Shown here one piece after another: positions 35,141 through 46,645 of a DNA stretch of 64,000 nt (its first letter is position 1; the number at the start of each line of letters is the position of its first letter). The notes beneath the pieces were generated by a model. The model was not told where the DNA came from, did no database searches, and saw only the letters and a program-made list of their open reading frames with translations. Origin of the DNA: Bimastos eiseni (taxonomy: Eukaryota; Annelida; Clitellata; Crassiclitellata; Lumbricidae); contig OY365809.1 of NCBI GenBank assembly GCA_959347315.1, positions 43,698,568 to 43,762,567 of the forward strand, read 5' to 3'. The position numbers were made by a program, and so were the translations under genes.

Positions 35141-36839
35141 TATAGCATTCGTCTTAATCATAAACACAGCCCAGTTCAAATTCGTCACATAATCATTTTG
35201 GCACAGGCGACAGCACGTAATCAATCGCACAATTACAACATGACATTACATTAGATTATGTGATCCACATTTAATTCCTTTAAATGTTTTCTTATTTATT
35301 TAAAACACAATATACCTGCAAAGTCAGTCAAACTGAACTTGAAGTATGCAATTATGTTCTGTGCCAGGATTCCTTTGGCGTTTACGCAACAAGATCGACA
35401 ACAAAATTCACTGACCACAGACAAGTCTCAACTGCCATGCATGAAATGTCATGAAGACATTTAATACATATACATAGATTTTTTTCTTAGATATTAAGTA
35501 CTCATGATATAGCAACAAAGAGTGCCTCCCATTTCTCATTTCATTGTCACAGATCTCAACACAAAGGAATAGTCATCAAGGCATGGAATACTCAAGAGCC
35601 ACAAGAGAAATGCAACTACGTTCGGAATCATTCTCATTTCAATGTCAAAGGTCTCAACACACTCCAATACATCGAAATACTTAAAATCTGACACACAACT
35701 GAAAATAGTTCATATGTACTCTTCTATGTAACCTTCTAAAACATATAAAAAACAGTCAAAAATACAGTTACGACTCTCAGACCTCTCGACCAATAAACAG
35801 CAATTAAAAGGAAATATATTATAATACTGTGCAGCCAAAAATACAATGTAAGTATCTACAAAAAATTAAAACTCTGAGTTTCTGCTTATTCTCTGCATTT
35901 AAAGGAAACTAAATGAGAAAGCAGGAAAAATAATATGGAATATATAACAACTTTGTACATGATATGAAAAACTTAAATGATCCAACAATCACTGGAAATA
36001 GTTGGTCCGATAGGTGACTCGCATTTTAGCAACTCACTCCATCTACGTAATACAGCATGAAATAGCATCTTCAATGATTCCTCAACAATTTAAAAAATCT
36101 ATAAATCTCAAATCAAGTTAAATAACAATGGAATATAATCAAAATATCTTTGATCAAACTATGGCTTCTGCAAAATTTCCTTCTTGGTCCCATTCTCGTC
36201 ATGACATGAAAACAACTGATCATTCTTAGAATAACCATTCTCACAATTTGCAAGTTGTACGATATCAACACATCAAAAAATTACTGCTCAAGGTCGCCCC
36301 TACACATCAGACGCATGAGGCTCAAACGGCCGAACCCGTATGTTCTGCATCACAGGCTCAAACGAATCTACTTTCAAATAATCCTGTAGAGGAAGGACGA
36401 AGACTTTCCTCCTTCCTTCTCCGCTTCAAGAAACATCAAGATATTGGAAAATCGACAATGGAACACCAGAACCAGATAAGGACCGCAGCATGAAATGAGA
36501 ATGCACAAATGAGAAAACTGGTCAATAAACTTCTTTCTGTGCAGTAACAGATTAAGACAATCACAAACACTGAAGAAAATCTCCACATATTTCTCCCTCT
36601 GAGTATAATGAGCTCATAAACTGCTGCCACGCGTGTGTCGGCTAACAATAACCTTAAATAATACAGAACAAACCAGAAGAAAAATCACACGATTAAGAGC
36701 TAATTAAAAAGGATGACAGAAGAAAAAGAGTAGTCTCTTAAGCTAGCCCTGAGGCAGTCAAGGGTACAAAGTGCTACCGACATAGGCCTACATACATAAA
36801 TACACCCATACATACTTCATTTTCTTAGCCTCAGCATCT

Positions 36840-37015
36840 GAAGGTGGGTGGCCGGTCCTCTCCCTCGCTGTCTCATCATCCCACCGACAGTGTGCGGTCG
36901 GTGCTCTCATAGCCAAGCTGGCTAGGGAGCGCGGGGAAGCAGGAATCATGACAAAGACTTGAATTTGAACTCAGTCCATAGCCCAGCGCACTAACCAGTC
37001 CAACCCCAGAATAAC
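36840..37015 (-). mobile_element. tRNA-derived SINE, minus orientation
   Basis: On the minus strand GGTTGGACTGGTTAGTGCGC (A-box region) is followed by GAGTTCAAATTCAAG (B box GTTCAAATTC). A body with GAGAGGACCGGCCACCCACC follows, similar to the GAGAGGGCTGGCCATCTGCC body at about 52753. Confidence 0.6.
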
Positions 37016-37019
37016 AATA

Positions 37020-38350
37020 ATCGCACCAAAAGCATAAATAAAAATAACAATGATAATCACAACAACAAACCATTAATAATCATAATAATCATAACTTGGC
37101 AAACCTATTAATTATAATAACTCATTAATAGTAATAATAATCGCAACTGATTAGTGGCAATAATAAATATAAAGTCTCACTAATCCTAAAAGCTTTAACT
37201 CATAAATCAAGACTTTAGCATAAGGTTCAAAAATTTAAAATACTGGAAGAATGTTGTATTTATACTGATAACATACTTTGTTTTACTTGCACAACGGAGT
37301 GTGAACCTTATACAACCGGTTCAATAAAGAATAAATACTCACTTACTCAATAATAAAAATCCGGCTGGACCAGATGCAAAAAACCCACAAAATGGGTGCC
37401 AAAGCTGGAAAAATTCATTTACAAGACAGCTAATTTAAATCTAGACTCCACAAACTTTAAAAACACTCTCAATCTAGAAGACAAACAAGCAAGCAATTAA
37501 ATATACCTAAAATATCACATGCCTAAAGGACCGAAGCTAAATTTCACGTCGCTCAAGTTCTCAGCAGATAGAAAAAAAATATAGTATACACAGTCAACAC
37601 CAAAAGCGCTCAGGAAAACGAAAGTCAGAATCGTATGGACATTGTAGCATCGAGATGTTACAGCTTAACGTGGCCTAACTCAAATCGAAATAACAGGAAG
37701 ATATTTCTCAATAACTGCTTTAGGTCATGAGCTAACTCTGAATATCACTAAGTGCTAAGTAACAGCAGTCGGCCAATAACTGCAAAAACTTAAGTTCACT
37801 TAAAATAGCACAATTGCTACGCAAAAGCATCACAACACGGGCGATGTATACAACGCAATATAACACTTGGCTATTAAACTACAACTATACAATTCAGCTG
37901 CGTTTTGATAATGCTCTTCTTACCGGGTTAAGAAGTGTACACACACACACACAAATGCAGTTATATTGCAGAGCAATTATGTGTAAAGGACTTGCCTAAG
38001 GTCTCTACAAAGTAACTCCTCATCTGAGGAGTTACAGAGTAGAGACCCAAACTTTGTAAGGGCAATGTCAAAAATGCAGTTGTATTGTTAAGAAACTTTA
38101 CCATACAACCAGGAGAAATTTCCGCCAATCTGGTCACAGGCCAGAATAATATTAACCACTCAGTATTTGACCGAAGACTCCTGCAATTCCAGCATTGATT
38201 TCAACACTCTGCACAACAAAGCAAGCATCCAACCACAGTCTCTGTTTCAACAACAATGATGAGAAAAGCCCAGAGTAGATCTCATTCCATTAAGAAAGGG
38301 AATTTCTATTCTTAAGGCAGGCACTAATAAACAAGATGACCCTGATACGA
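37020..38350. other. no coding gene seen; possibly Sidekick 3' UTR
   Basis: A/T-rich sequence downstream of the Sidekick stop (minus strand). A small inverted repeat at about 37999-38049 (GTCTCTACAAAGTAACTCCTC against GAGGAGTTACAGAGTAGAGAC) can form a hairpin. No clear polyadenylation signal is seen close to the stop. Confidence 0.4.
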
Positions 38351-38455
38351 GCAAAGTCATTTCTCATTAGTCATGGTTATGCTGGGAGCACCTCAGAGTA
38401 TTTTTGCTTGAAGATGCACTACATAAATTCTCAAAGAATGAATGAATAAGAGAAA
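38350..38455 (+). mobile_element. retroelement 3' tail next to the Sidekick stop
   Basis: TCATTAGTCATGG...GGGAGCACCTCAGAGTA...ACTACATAAATTCTCAAAGAATGAATGAATAAG resembles the copy at 34630-34710. It ends about a dozen bases from the Sidekick stop codon, so it lies in the 3' UTR, antisense. Confidence 0.55.
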
Positions 38456-38466
38456 ATATAAATCCA

Positions 38467-41400
38467 TTAAACAAACGACGAAAAACCAGGCAGAGGCGCT
38501 CGCGACCCGGCGACATTGTTAATCATGACGTGTCCGCCATTGAGACTCATGGCGTACTGACTGCCGTCCTGCTCGCTTTCCGTAATGCTGTATGGATTGT
38601 ACGTGTTGCGTCGGCCAAGGGAATTCATCACCGTACCACTGACGTAGTGGCTCGGAAAAGCCGGCGGGGGTGACGTAGTCTTGTCATCGTCGTCACTGTC
38701 AGACCTGGCCGTGCTGACGTCCGACGCCTTTTCCGACAGGCTGCTGCTGTCAGGCGACGACTTCCGCTCGTCGTCAAAGTTGTAGTTGACCCGACCGGGA
38801 CTGGGTCGCGGCGGATGCGGAATGTTCCGTGCGGACCTGGAGGACAGGTTTGCCCTCGAGTTAGAGGTCGAAGGCAGAGAAGTCGGCGTTCGTTGGCTGG
38901 CACGAGTGGAACGGCGGACCTCGAAGACTGAGAAGTCGTTGTCGGTAGCTGACTCAGGGTGCTGGAGCTGGCTCAGCTGAAGGGTTGTCCTTGGGAGACT
39001 GTTTGTAGGCTTCTCTGTTTTCTGTCGCTGGGAGCGGTAACGTCGTCCTGTTATGCAGAGGCACGACGTCACGAGAATTACAATGATGACGCCGACAAGC
39101 GCAACGATGACGAGGAACCACCACTGCTGGTAGAACGGCTTGTTGGATTCGGCGAGCACGTCTGTTGAGCGGATGAAGTCTGTGGACTCGCTCGGCAGAC
39201 CGATGCCGCGAGCGTTGAGGGCGATGACACGAAAACGATAGTCTGTTTTGGGCTTTATGGAGAGGAAACTAACAGATGCTGTCAACATAGGAGTTGTGGA
39301 TGTCACTTTGGTCTCCCAGAGGGATGAGGACCTTTCCTGTGCCTGTATGAGGCAGCCTGTCTCCGGAAAGTCGCTCGGCTTGCCGTAGGCCCACGAGAGG
39401 GTGACAGACTTGTCGTCGACGGTGTAAGTGGGTTTGCTGGGGGCCTCTGGGCTGCCCGGTTGGGGCCCAACAGTCACTCTGGCTGTACTTGGCTGGCCCC
39501 AACCTGCAGACGTCCGCGCACGTATACTGAAATTGTACGTCATGGCTTCTATCAACGGCTGTGCGAAGTAGTTGGTCTTTTCCGGCGAAAGCAGAACCTG
39601 GACGCTCTTGGTCGCTCCGTCCAACTGGAAAAATTGGTGGAACGACACTTCGTATGTCTCAACGACTCCGTTCGGAAGAAATGGCGGATCCCAGCTGACG
39701 TTTAGCGAATTTGGGCTAGGGACAACGAATGACATGGAGCTGGGAGGACCTGGAACATCCTCCTCAGTGGTCAAGTTCAACGGAATCGTAACGTTCGGCC
39801 CATCACCAGCCATGTTGAAAGCCAACACTGTCACGGCGTAATGGGTATACGGAAGCAGACCCTTGATATCAGCGCTGGTGTCCGACCCTTGAACTATTAA
39901 GAGGGTCGAGGAGTTTCCCCGGGACTGCGTCGTCCAATAGAAGATCTTGTACCCAAGGATGTTCCCGTTCCACTGCGACATCGGAGGTGGATCCCAGGCG
40001 ATGATAGCCGACGTCGAAGTCACATTAGTCACGCGGAAATTCAGAACTGGGCCGGTGGGGGCGATCTCCACGTAGATGGTGGATATGGGGCTGAAAATGC
40101 CATGCCCTTTGATGTTGAATGCCCTAACCTTCACTTTGTAGACCGTAAACAGCTGGACGTTGGTGACAACGGCGGAGCGCTCGAGGGGGTCGTCTACCAT
40201 CAGGTCCTGCCATGGGTCGTCCAAACCTCCCTCTCGGTAGGTGATTTCAAACCCCAGCAGCGCCCCGTTCCACGCCGCTTCCGGGGGCGGCTCCCACGAC
40301 ACCCTCATGGAGGTCGGGGTTTCTGTGACTATGCTCGTTATTTTCGGAGCAGCCTCTGGAGTGGACGCATCCGTCTGGACCGCGTCGGAGGACTCGCTGT
40401 AATTGCTTGGTCCAATGTCGTTGTACGCTAAAACTCGGAACTGGTAGAGGGTGTTCGGCTTCAGATCCGAGACACGGAAGTCTCTCCGGTTGGCTTCGAT
40501 GTAGACTTCGATCCTTGCGAATGTTCCATCGTTCATCTGAGACTCGATCGAGAAGTTGCGGATGGGACCGTACCCATCGCCCCTCGGAGTCCAGTTGATA
40601 ACGACCCACCTGTCGCCCACCTGCGAGACAAACGGCTTGTTCGGGGCCTCTGGCGCCTTTCTCTCGGTGACTGTAAAGACGAGCACTTGTGCGGGATCGC
40701 CCCAACCGAGCCTCGTGCGAGCAGTGACATTGAAAACATAATACGACTGGCGTACAAGGCTCTCAGCCAGGTAGCTCATTTCGTCGACCCCAAGCTGATT
40801 GACCTGGAAGGGAAAGTCCTGAATCGGAGATCTGACACCGTATGCGATCCTGTAACCTGTAAGATTCCCGTTTGGCTCTCTCGGAGGACTCCATGCGATT
40901 CGAGCGGAGGTCTCCGTCACCTCCGGGAAATAAACGCTCGCCGGCGGTCCGGGAACATCATCAAAAGTCATTGCCTCCACCAACAAGCTAGGAAGACCAT
41001 CGCCAACAGCGGTGTAGGCAAGCACACAGAAGCTATACAACGAAAACTTCTTCAACCCGGTGACATTTACCTCTGTCGACAAGCTGTTATTCACCAATCT
41101 CATGAGTTTACGTGAGGGGTCAGATGAAAGGTTGTACAGGACCCTGTACCCGAGGAGAAGGCCGTTTCGGTCGTCCTCCAAAACGTTGCCCCAGGACACC
41201 TGGATCACAGTCGAACTCAGGGTCACGGCCGTAACATTAGCGGGACCTGAACTTGGGGTCGACTCAGCTGTTTGATCGGTTGCCGTGGGGCTGAAGCCAC
41301 CAACACCGACGCTGTTGAAAGCCGCAACCTGTACGTCGTACTTGGTGTATTTCCTCAGGTTATTCAGTTGGTAGGAGTTTGCGTTCTCGTCCGAAATGGT

Positions 41401-44400
41401 CACTGAGTTGCTGAAGTTTAAACTGGAGTGCAGCTTCCACTGGAGAACATAACCGCGACCATCGCCGTTCCAGGAGGTGCTTTGCAGCACCATCCAGCGA
41501 GCGCGAATGGACGTTTCATTTATTGCCCTTGTGGTAACGTCGCTTGGGGGCGCGGAGGGCAAGGCCTGCAGGGTACCAAACCAGGGGGTGGCGTCACTCG
41601 CATTACTCTGACCCGCGATGTTCTCTGCGATCATCCGCAGCCTGTACCTTGTGAATGGCCACAAACCAAGAACCACGAGAGAAGTAGCATCAGGGTCGTT
41701 CGTGGTGTGGATCGTAGTCCAACTACCCTCGATCATCTGGCACTCGATGATCCATCGAGAGATCGAAGTAAATCCACTGAATCCTGGAACAAACTGCAGC
41801 AACACCGATCGATCTCCGATGTTTGTTACCACCAGGCTCGTCGGAGCAGAAGGCAGAACTGGGGTTACTCCCGATCGAATGTCGGCCAACCGGTTCCGCC
41901 CAGCCCCGACGCGGGTGCTGGCCCACACGGAGATGGTGTACGTGGTGGTGGGGGCGAGTCCGGTGATGGTGAAGTTGAGAACGCTTGCGTTGAGCCCGGT
42001 TGTGACTTTAGTCTCGGGTGAGTCCTTCTTGGCACACGTCAGAGTGTAGCCCGTCAGAATTCCGTTGGCAGCCAGAGGGGGCGACCAGACAACCGTCAGC
42101 GAAGTGTCCGTGATGTCAGTGAAGCTGAGACTGCCAACCTGGTCAGGGATATCTTCCAGTGTCCGCAGAGTGACAGAGGCGCTCAGGGGCCCGTCACCCT
42201 GCGAGGTGAAGCAAGAAATACTGACCAAATACCAAGTGAATTTTCTTAGATTTGTCAGGTATGCTCCCTGCTGACCTAACATATTGTTTGTTTTAGATAG
42301 GATTGTCCAAGTCATCCTAACAGTGGTGTTCACCTCCTGCGCAAATACCTTATAGCCCTGGTTGATTCCGTTAATGTACTGGGGGTTTGGAGGAAACCAG
42401 GAAACATTGAACACTGTCGAGTTTACTGCAACCACCGCCAGCATTGTTGGCGACATGCTAGGGATCCCCTCAAAAGTCCTTATGAACAGACTGCCGCAGT
42501 AAACCCCGACGCCTTTGGAGTTGAAAGCAGCGACGGCGACTTCATACTCTTGGAAGACAATCAAACCGGTCAGCTCATACAAGAAGTTCTCTTGGTAAGT
42601 TGTCAGGTTCACTGTGGAAATGGTGGAATCCGGATAACCAGACGGCTTGTAGCGCACGATGTAACCCAAAAGGTCACCATTCATCAGGTCAGGATCAGGT
42701 GCCTGCCACTGCAGAAGAATCGAACTGTTCGACCGCGGGCTTCCGGTGAAACCTCTCGGCGGTCCGCTCGGCGGTTGCTGCGGTAATGATATCACTGTAC
42801 TTGGGCTGCTCTGAAGGCCTTCGCCCACGTCATTCACGGCACTGATTGTGAACTGGTAAGATTTTGCGGGCTTCAGGTCAGTCAGAGTGTAGCTGTGTTG
42901 ATCTGGAGCTATACTGCTCGTCGCTATTTTCCACACATCTGTTCCTGACGGAGTGACCACACGGTATCGCAAGATAAAGCTTTTGACTGGGCTGAGACCG
43001 TCAAAGCCAGGGTTCCAGGCAATATCGATGGACCGGTTTGAGCCAGGACTGAGTTGGACAGACGTAATCTCGGGAGCGTAGGGTAACTCGATGACCTTGA
43101 GACTAGCTGTGGCCGTGTCATTGCCTCCGAGAGAGACAACGACACAGGTGTAGTTGCCGATGTCAGTATTCCGAACGTTGCGCACCTCGAGGCTCCCATC
43201 AGAGAGAACGCTCCGGCGCGGGTCGTCCGCAGACGGTATCTCCATGACCCCAAGAAACCAGTGCCAGACGACCATAACAGAGGGATCCTTGGTGACGCCA
43301 CACTGGAAGACGGCACTCAGCGACTTAATAACAGACAGACTCTGTGGCGGCCTATCGATAGACGTTCGAATCGTGATGGTCAGAACAGCCTGTGCCATGT
43401 CGCTTCCAAACGAATTGGTGGCATTACAGATGTAGATACCTCCGTCGCCTATATCTGTAACGGGAATGAGCAGCTCGCCGCTGAGCACCTGAACGTGAGC
43501 ATTCCCACTCGCCAGCTCAGTGAGCGCACCGGACATGACTCTCGACCAACGGATTATGGGCTTTGGCGCTCCTTTTGCGTCGCACGTGAATCGAGCGCTG
43601 TCACCCGCAATCACGGAAACATTCTGTGGGGAAGCAAATATTTCTGGCGCTGACGTTCCTACCGAGAGCCAGGTCGACGTGCTCAGTTCGCCAGCGCTGT
43701 TCGCGACAAAACACTGGAAGACGCCGGAGTCACCGCTCGTGACATTGAGCAACTTCAAACTCCCATTGCTCGATAATCGGTAGCGATCACTCATCAAGTC
43801 ATCAATCGATGCAGAGTTTCGATACCATCTTGAGGTTGGCAGAGGAACGCCGAGCGCCTGACAGCTGAGCGTCTGTGACATGCCCATGTCGACGGCGAGC
43901 TCCGACGGTGGAATCGCCACGAAGCTCGGTCGCACGTACACTGTCAGTATCGCTTCTGCCACAATTGGTGGGGGTGCACTACCCGCTCCAGGCATGTTGA
44001 AGGAAGCCTCGCACTGGTACGGACCAGAATCGGCGGTTGACGGTTGACGGATTGTCAGTGTTCTTCTGTAAGTCGACAGCAGATATTTATTGTCCTGCTG
44101 AATTGGCTGTCTGTTCCCATTGACTTTTCGATACCAGTTTATGCTGAGTAGGTTCAACGGTCGAGCATTTGCAATGCACTCCAGCTTCACAAAATCGTCG
44201 CCCTGGACCGCAGTGGTCGAGTTTGGCGCAATAACAAACTCGGGAAGAATGTTGCTGGTTGGGTCCTTAGTATCCTGCACGCGGAGCAGATAAGTGGGAC
44301 TGTACGCAGTCTGCTGGATTAAGCTGTTTATTATTGTTGCTTTGAAAGTTTTATTGTTCTCGTACGCAACTCTTGTTTCGAGTATGACGAACTGGTTGTT

Positions 44401-44961
44401 TAGTGTCACGTGATATTTTTGGGTTTCTGGGGTGATTACATAACCGGTGCAATCCTGAGGGGAACCAGAGCTGCATTCTGTTTCCATCCATTGGACCGTC
44501 GGAGGCGGGATGCAGTCTAACGGCGGTAAGCTGATGATGCCTGCATGTCCTTCCCTGGCTGTGATGACCACGGCGTCACGGCTGGCGTTGTATGGCACCA
44601 TGTACGCAACGGACACGACAGCGCTAGAGCTGAGCAAAGAGCCAAGTTCGTTGCTTGCTATGCACTGATAAACACCAGCATCCAACAATGATATGTTTCG
44701 TATCTGAAGAGACCAGTCGGTACTGTTTTGTGAGACTGCAGCTCCATCCTTTATCCACCGGTACACGGGGCTCGGGTTGCCGTTGGCAAAGCATGTAAGC
44801 ACCTTCCGATTGCCGCGCAATTCTGGAAGGCCCCCCTGTGGTTGTTGGGTGAATACCGTAGGTGGATCGCCTGCTGGTTGGGTGGATACCGTCGCCTGCA
44901 AGCCCATCACAAGGAAAGCCCTCGCGAAATTGATCACAACATCAGTCCACGGTAATTTCAT
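38467..44961 (-). CDS. SDK: Sidekick-type adhesion protein, complete and intronless
   Basis: A single 2164-residue frame runs from ATG (44961) to TAA (38467). It starts with a hydrophobic signal-like N-terminus (about 1-28). Six Ig-like domains follow (about 34-120, 121-230, 239-343, 345-435, 438-531, 534-624), with DxGxYxC motifs in most; Ig2 has no evident second cysteine. Thirteen fibronectin III domains (about 627-1935), each opening with a P-x-x-P/G-x-P-type linker and a core Trp, are followed by a TM helix (about 1947-1968) and a ~196-residue tail ending GFSSFV. The 6 Ig + 13 FN3 order and the GFSSFV PDZ-binding terminus are the hallmarks of Sidekick, a homophilic synaptic and junctional adhesion protein bound by MAGI-type scaffolds. 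Length is normal for the family, whose vertebrate genes have dozens of introns; here there are none. A possible 5' UTR acceptor (TTTTCCTTGGTAG on the minus strand) lies just before the start. The identification is firm. Confidence 0.95.
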   Translation of the reverse strand: MKLPWTDVVINFARAFLVMGLQATVSTQPAGDPPTVFTQQPQGGLPELRGNRKVLTCFANGNPSPVYRWIKDGAAVSQNSTDWSLQIRNISLLDAGVYQCIASNELGSLLSSSAVVSVAYMVPYNASRDAVVITAREGHAGIISLPPLDCIPPPTVQWMETECSSGSPQDCTGYVITPETQKYHVTLNNQFVILETRVAYENNKTFKATIINSLIQQTAYSPTYLLRVQDTKDPTSNILPEFVIAPNSTTAVQGDDFVKLECIANARPLNLLSINWYRKVNGNRQPIQQDNKYLLSTYRRTLTIRQPSTADSGPYQCEASFNMPGAGSAPPPIVAEAILTVYVRPSFVAIPPSELAVDMGMSQTLSCQALGVPLPTSRWYRNSASIDDLMSDRYRLSSNGSLKLLNVTSGDSGVFQCFVANSAGELSTSTWLSVGTSAPEIFASPQNVSVIAGDSARFTCDAKGAPKPIIRWSRVMSGALTELASGNAHVQVLSGELLIPVTDIGDGGIYICNATNSFGSDMAQAVLTITIRTSIDRPPQSLSVIKSLSAVFQCGVTKDPSVMVVWHWFLGVMEIPSADDPRRSVLSDGSLEVRNVRNTDIGNYTCVVVSLGGNDTATASLKVIELPYAPEITSVQLSPGSNRSIDIAWNPGFDGLSPVKSFILRYRVVTPSGTDVWKIATSSIAPDQHSYTLTDLKPAKSYQFTISAVNDVGEGLQSSPSTVISLPQQPPSGPPRGFTGSPRSNSSILLQWQAPDPDLMNGDLLGYIVRYKPSGYPDSTISTVNLTTYQENFLYELTGLIVFQEYEVAVAAFNSKGVGVYCGSLFIRTFEGIPSMSPTMLAVVAVNSTVFNVSWFPPNPQYINGINQGYKVFAQEVNTTVRMTWTILSKTNNMLGQQGAYLTNLRKFTWYLVSISCFTSQGDGPLSASVTLRTLEDIPDQVGSLSFTDITDTSLTVVWSPPLAANGILTGYTLTCAKKDSPETKVTTGLNASVLNFTITGLAPTTTYTISVWASTRVGAGRNRLADIRSGVTPVLPSAPTSLVVTNIGDRSVLLQFVPGFSGFTSISRWIIECQMIEGSWTTIHTTNDPDATSLVVLGLWPFTRYRLRMIAENIAGQSNASDATPWFGTLQALPSAPPSDVTTRAINETSIRARWMVLQSTSWNGDGRGYVLQWKLHSSLNFSNSVTISDENANSYQLNNLRKYTKYDVQVAAFNSVGVGGFSPTATDQTAESTPSSGPANVTAVTLSSTVIQVSWGNVLEDDRNGLLLGYRVLYNLSSDPSRKLMRLVNNSLSTEVNVTGLKKFSLYSFCVLAYTAVGDGLPSLLVEAMTFDDVPGPPASVYFPEVTETSARIAWSPPREPNGNLTGYRIAYGVRSPIQDFPFQVNQLGVDEMSYLAESLVRQSYYVFNVTARTRLGWGDPAQVLVFTVTERKAPEAPNKPFVSQVGDRWVVINWTPRGDGYGPIRNFSIESQMNDGTFARIEVYIEANRRDFRVSDLKPNTLYQFRVLAYNDIGPSNYSESSDAVQTDASTPEAAPKITSIVTETPTSMRVSWEPPPEAAWNGALLGFEITYREGGLDDPWQDLMVDDPLERSAVVTNVQLFTVYKVKVRAFNIKGHGIFSPISTIYVEIAPTGPVLNFRVTNVTSTSAIIAWDPPPMSQWNGNILGYKIFYWTTQSRGNSSTLLIVQGSDTSADIKGLLPYTHYAVTVLAFNMAGDGPNVTIPLNLTTEEDVPGPPSSMSFVVPSPNSLNVSWDPPFLPNGVVETYEVSFHQFFQLDGATKSVQVLLSPEKTNYFAQPLIEAMTYNFSIRARTSAGWGQPSTARVTVGPQPGSPEAPSKPTYTVDDKSVTLSWAYGKPSDFPETGCLIQAQERSSSLWETKVTSTTPMLTASVSFLSIKPKTDYRFRVIALNARGIGLPSESTDFIRSTDVLAESNKPFYQQWWFLVIVALVGVIIVILVTSCLCITGRRYRSQRQKTEKPTNSLPRTTLQLSQLQHPESATDNDFSVFEVRRSTRASQRTPTSLPSTSNSRANLSSRSARNIPHPPRPSPGRVNYNFDDERKSSPDSSSLSEKASDVSTARSDSDDDDKTTSPPPAFPSHYVSGTVMNSLGRRNTYNPYSITESEQDGSQYAMSLNGGHVMINNVAGSRAPLPGFSSFV

Positions 44962-46640
44962 TTTTTCAGTTTGGTAAGTCCTACCAAGGAAAACAAATCT
45001 CTTCCAGAACGCTGAAGAACACGGGCCCGCATAAATGTCGGGTTTAAACTACAGGTACTACACCGTAGTACAGGTATCACGAACGAAATGTTAAGTTCAT
45101 GTTGATCTGGTCTACTTTATAACTGTAAATAAACATTCCATTTGAAACGCCAAAACGAAAACTGCACATCCGTACTTGGTATATTTAATTAAACGTAACT
45201 TTTGCAGCAAGTTTTGCTCCATTTCTTGATAAAATTAAATATTTCAATATCGCTCTACTGGACGCGATTTAGATCAACTTCCCACACGAAGATTCTGCCT
45301 TGCAGCGCAGTAAGTAAGTATGCTAAAATCGCCCTAGTTTCATCGTTAGCAGCAAGGCAAGTTGGTTTTTCGTTTTTTGTTTTTATTTTGTTTTTTTGTT
45401 TTTAGTTTTCCTTTGGATTTTGTCACAACAGTTTTGTTATAAAGAGTATCAAACACAGCATGTAAAAGAGCTCCAACTTGTTTATATAATTAATTTAGCT
45501 TGACTTCAGACTGAATGACACGCAATTAGCAATAAAATAGTAATATTAGTAAAATGAATAAAAATATAATTTAAAAAAACAAAAAACAAAAATTGCCATT
45601 TTTGGTTTCTTCTTTTTTTTAAACCAAAAACCCAAATAATCAAAAAACCAATATGTTTGCAGCCATAAGAACGTGTACCTAAAAATGACGGCTGGTATAA
45701 GTGTTTGGCTTTAGATGGAGGGTAAGGACCACTTATGCCTCCCTGACTTGTGTATATTCCAAAATGAAGTTTTGAACTACGTATAGATGCATAAATGGTA
45801 GGAATGTACAATTCGATTAAAAAGCTGAGGTTATAAGTCTAAAAACCCAAAAGCATCAAAACCCTCAAAGGTAATAATTATAGGCTCATTGGGATATTTA
45901 CATTTTAAAGTCAAAAGCTCTATAGTATATGTCTACGCGTCTAAAACCTAAACAACTGATCAACACTAAATGCACAGCAAGATTACAAGCCTAAGTCTTT
46001 ATCGACCCGATAAGCAACTTTCTTTTCGTTTCAAGTGGAAAACAATTAGCAATATATTATTAATTTATTATGCCTGTTGTAGCAAATTTTGAATTGCTAT
46101 AAGTTCAAATGTCATCAGTAACCGATGCAGGAGGCAAGTATTTTCTAGACAGACGCAATTAAGACAACAATACAATAATCCAATACATTTATACTTTAAA
46201 ATAAAATTATGTTATTTGTAAACGAACTGTTCGAGAGAGCAAAACCCACGGTTGAAAATAATGTACAGTACAATTTTATGGCAGGATCGTTTAGTTGGGT
46301 AGCGCCCCGAATTGCCGGAGCAGTAGTGACTTAGAATGACATGTTGACGGAGTTCCAACGTCAACACGAAAATGGAGTCAAAGAATAATTTTGTTCTCCA
46401 AATGGATAATGTAGGTTTTTGAAATTCACGTTGACAACTGCGTTTAACTAAACTCAAAGCAGCTGATGTTAAAGAGACACAAATACATTTTCTGTTATGT
46501 TTGAAGTGTTTCGTTAGGTAGTTTTCGTTAGGTGTTACTGGGTGTACTCGCATTTCCCGATCTCTGCTTTTATGACTATAATGTTAGCTTCAGTTTTTGT
46601 CTGACGTGTCGTAATTTATCAGCCATACATTGCTCAAGCG
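44962..46640. other. no gene seen; upstream region of Sidekick and YIPF
   Basis: A/T-rich sequence between divergently transcribed genes, with T runs at 45365-45410 and A runs at 45570-45600. Open frames at 45202-45405, 45506-45811 and 46212-46553 carry no recognisable motif. It should contain the Sidekick promoter. Confidence 0.45.
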
Positions 46641-46645
46641 GCGCA

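Noticed and set aside
38628..44977. Many open frames on both strands within the Sidekick locus
   Set aside because: Shadows of the 2164-codon Sidekick frame in other phases.
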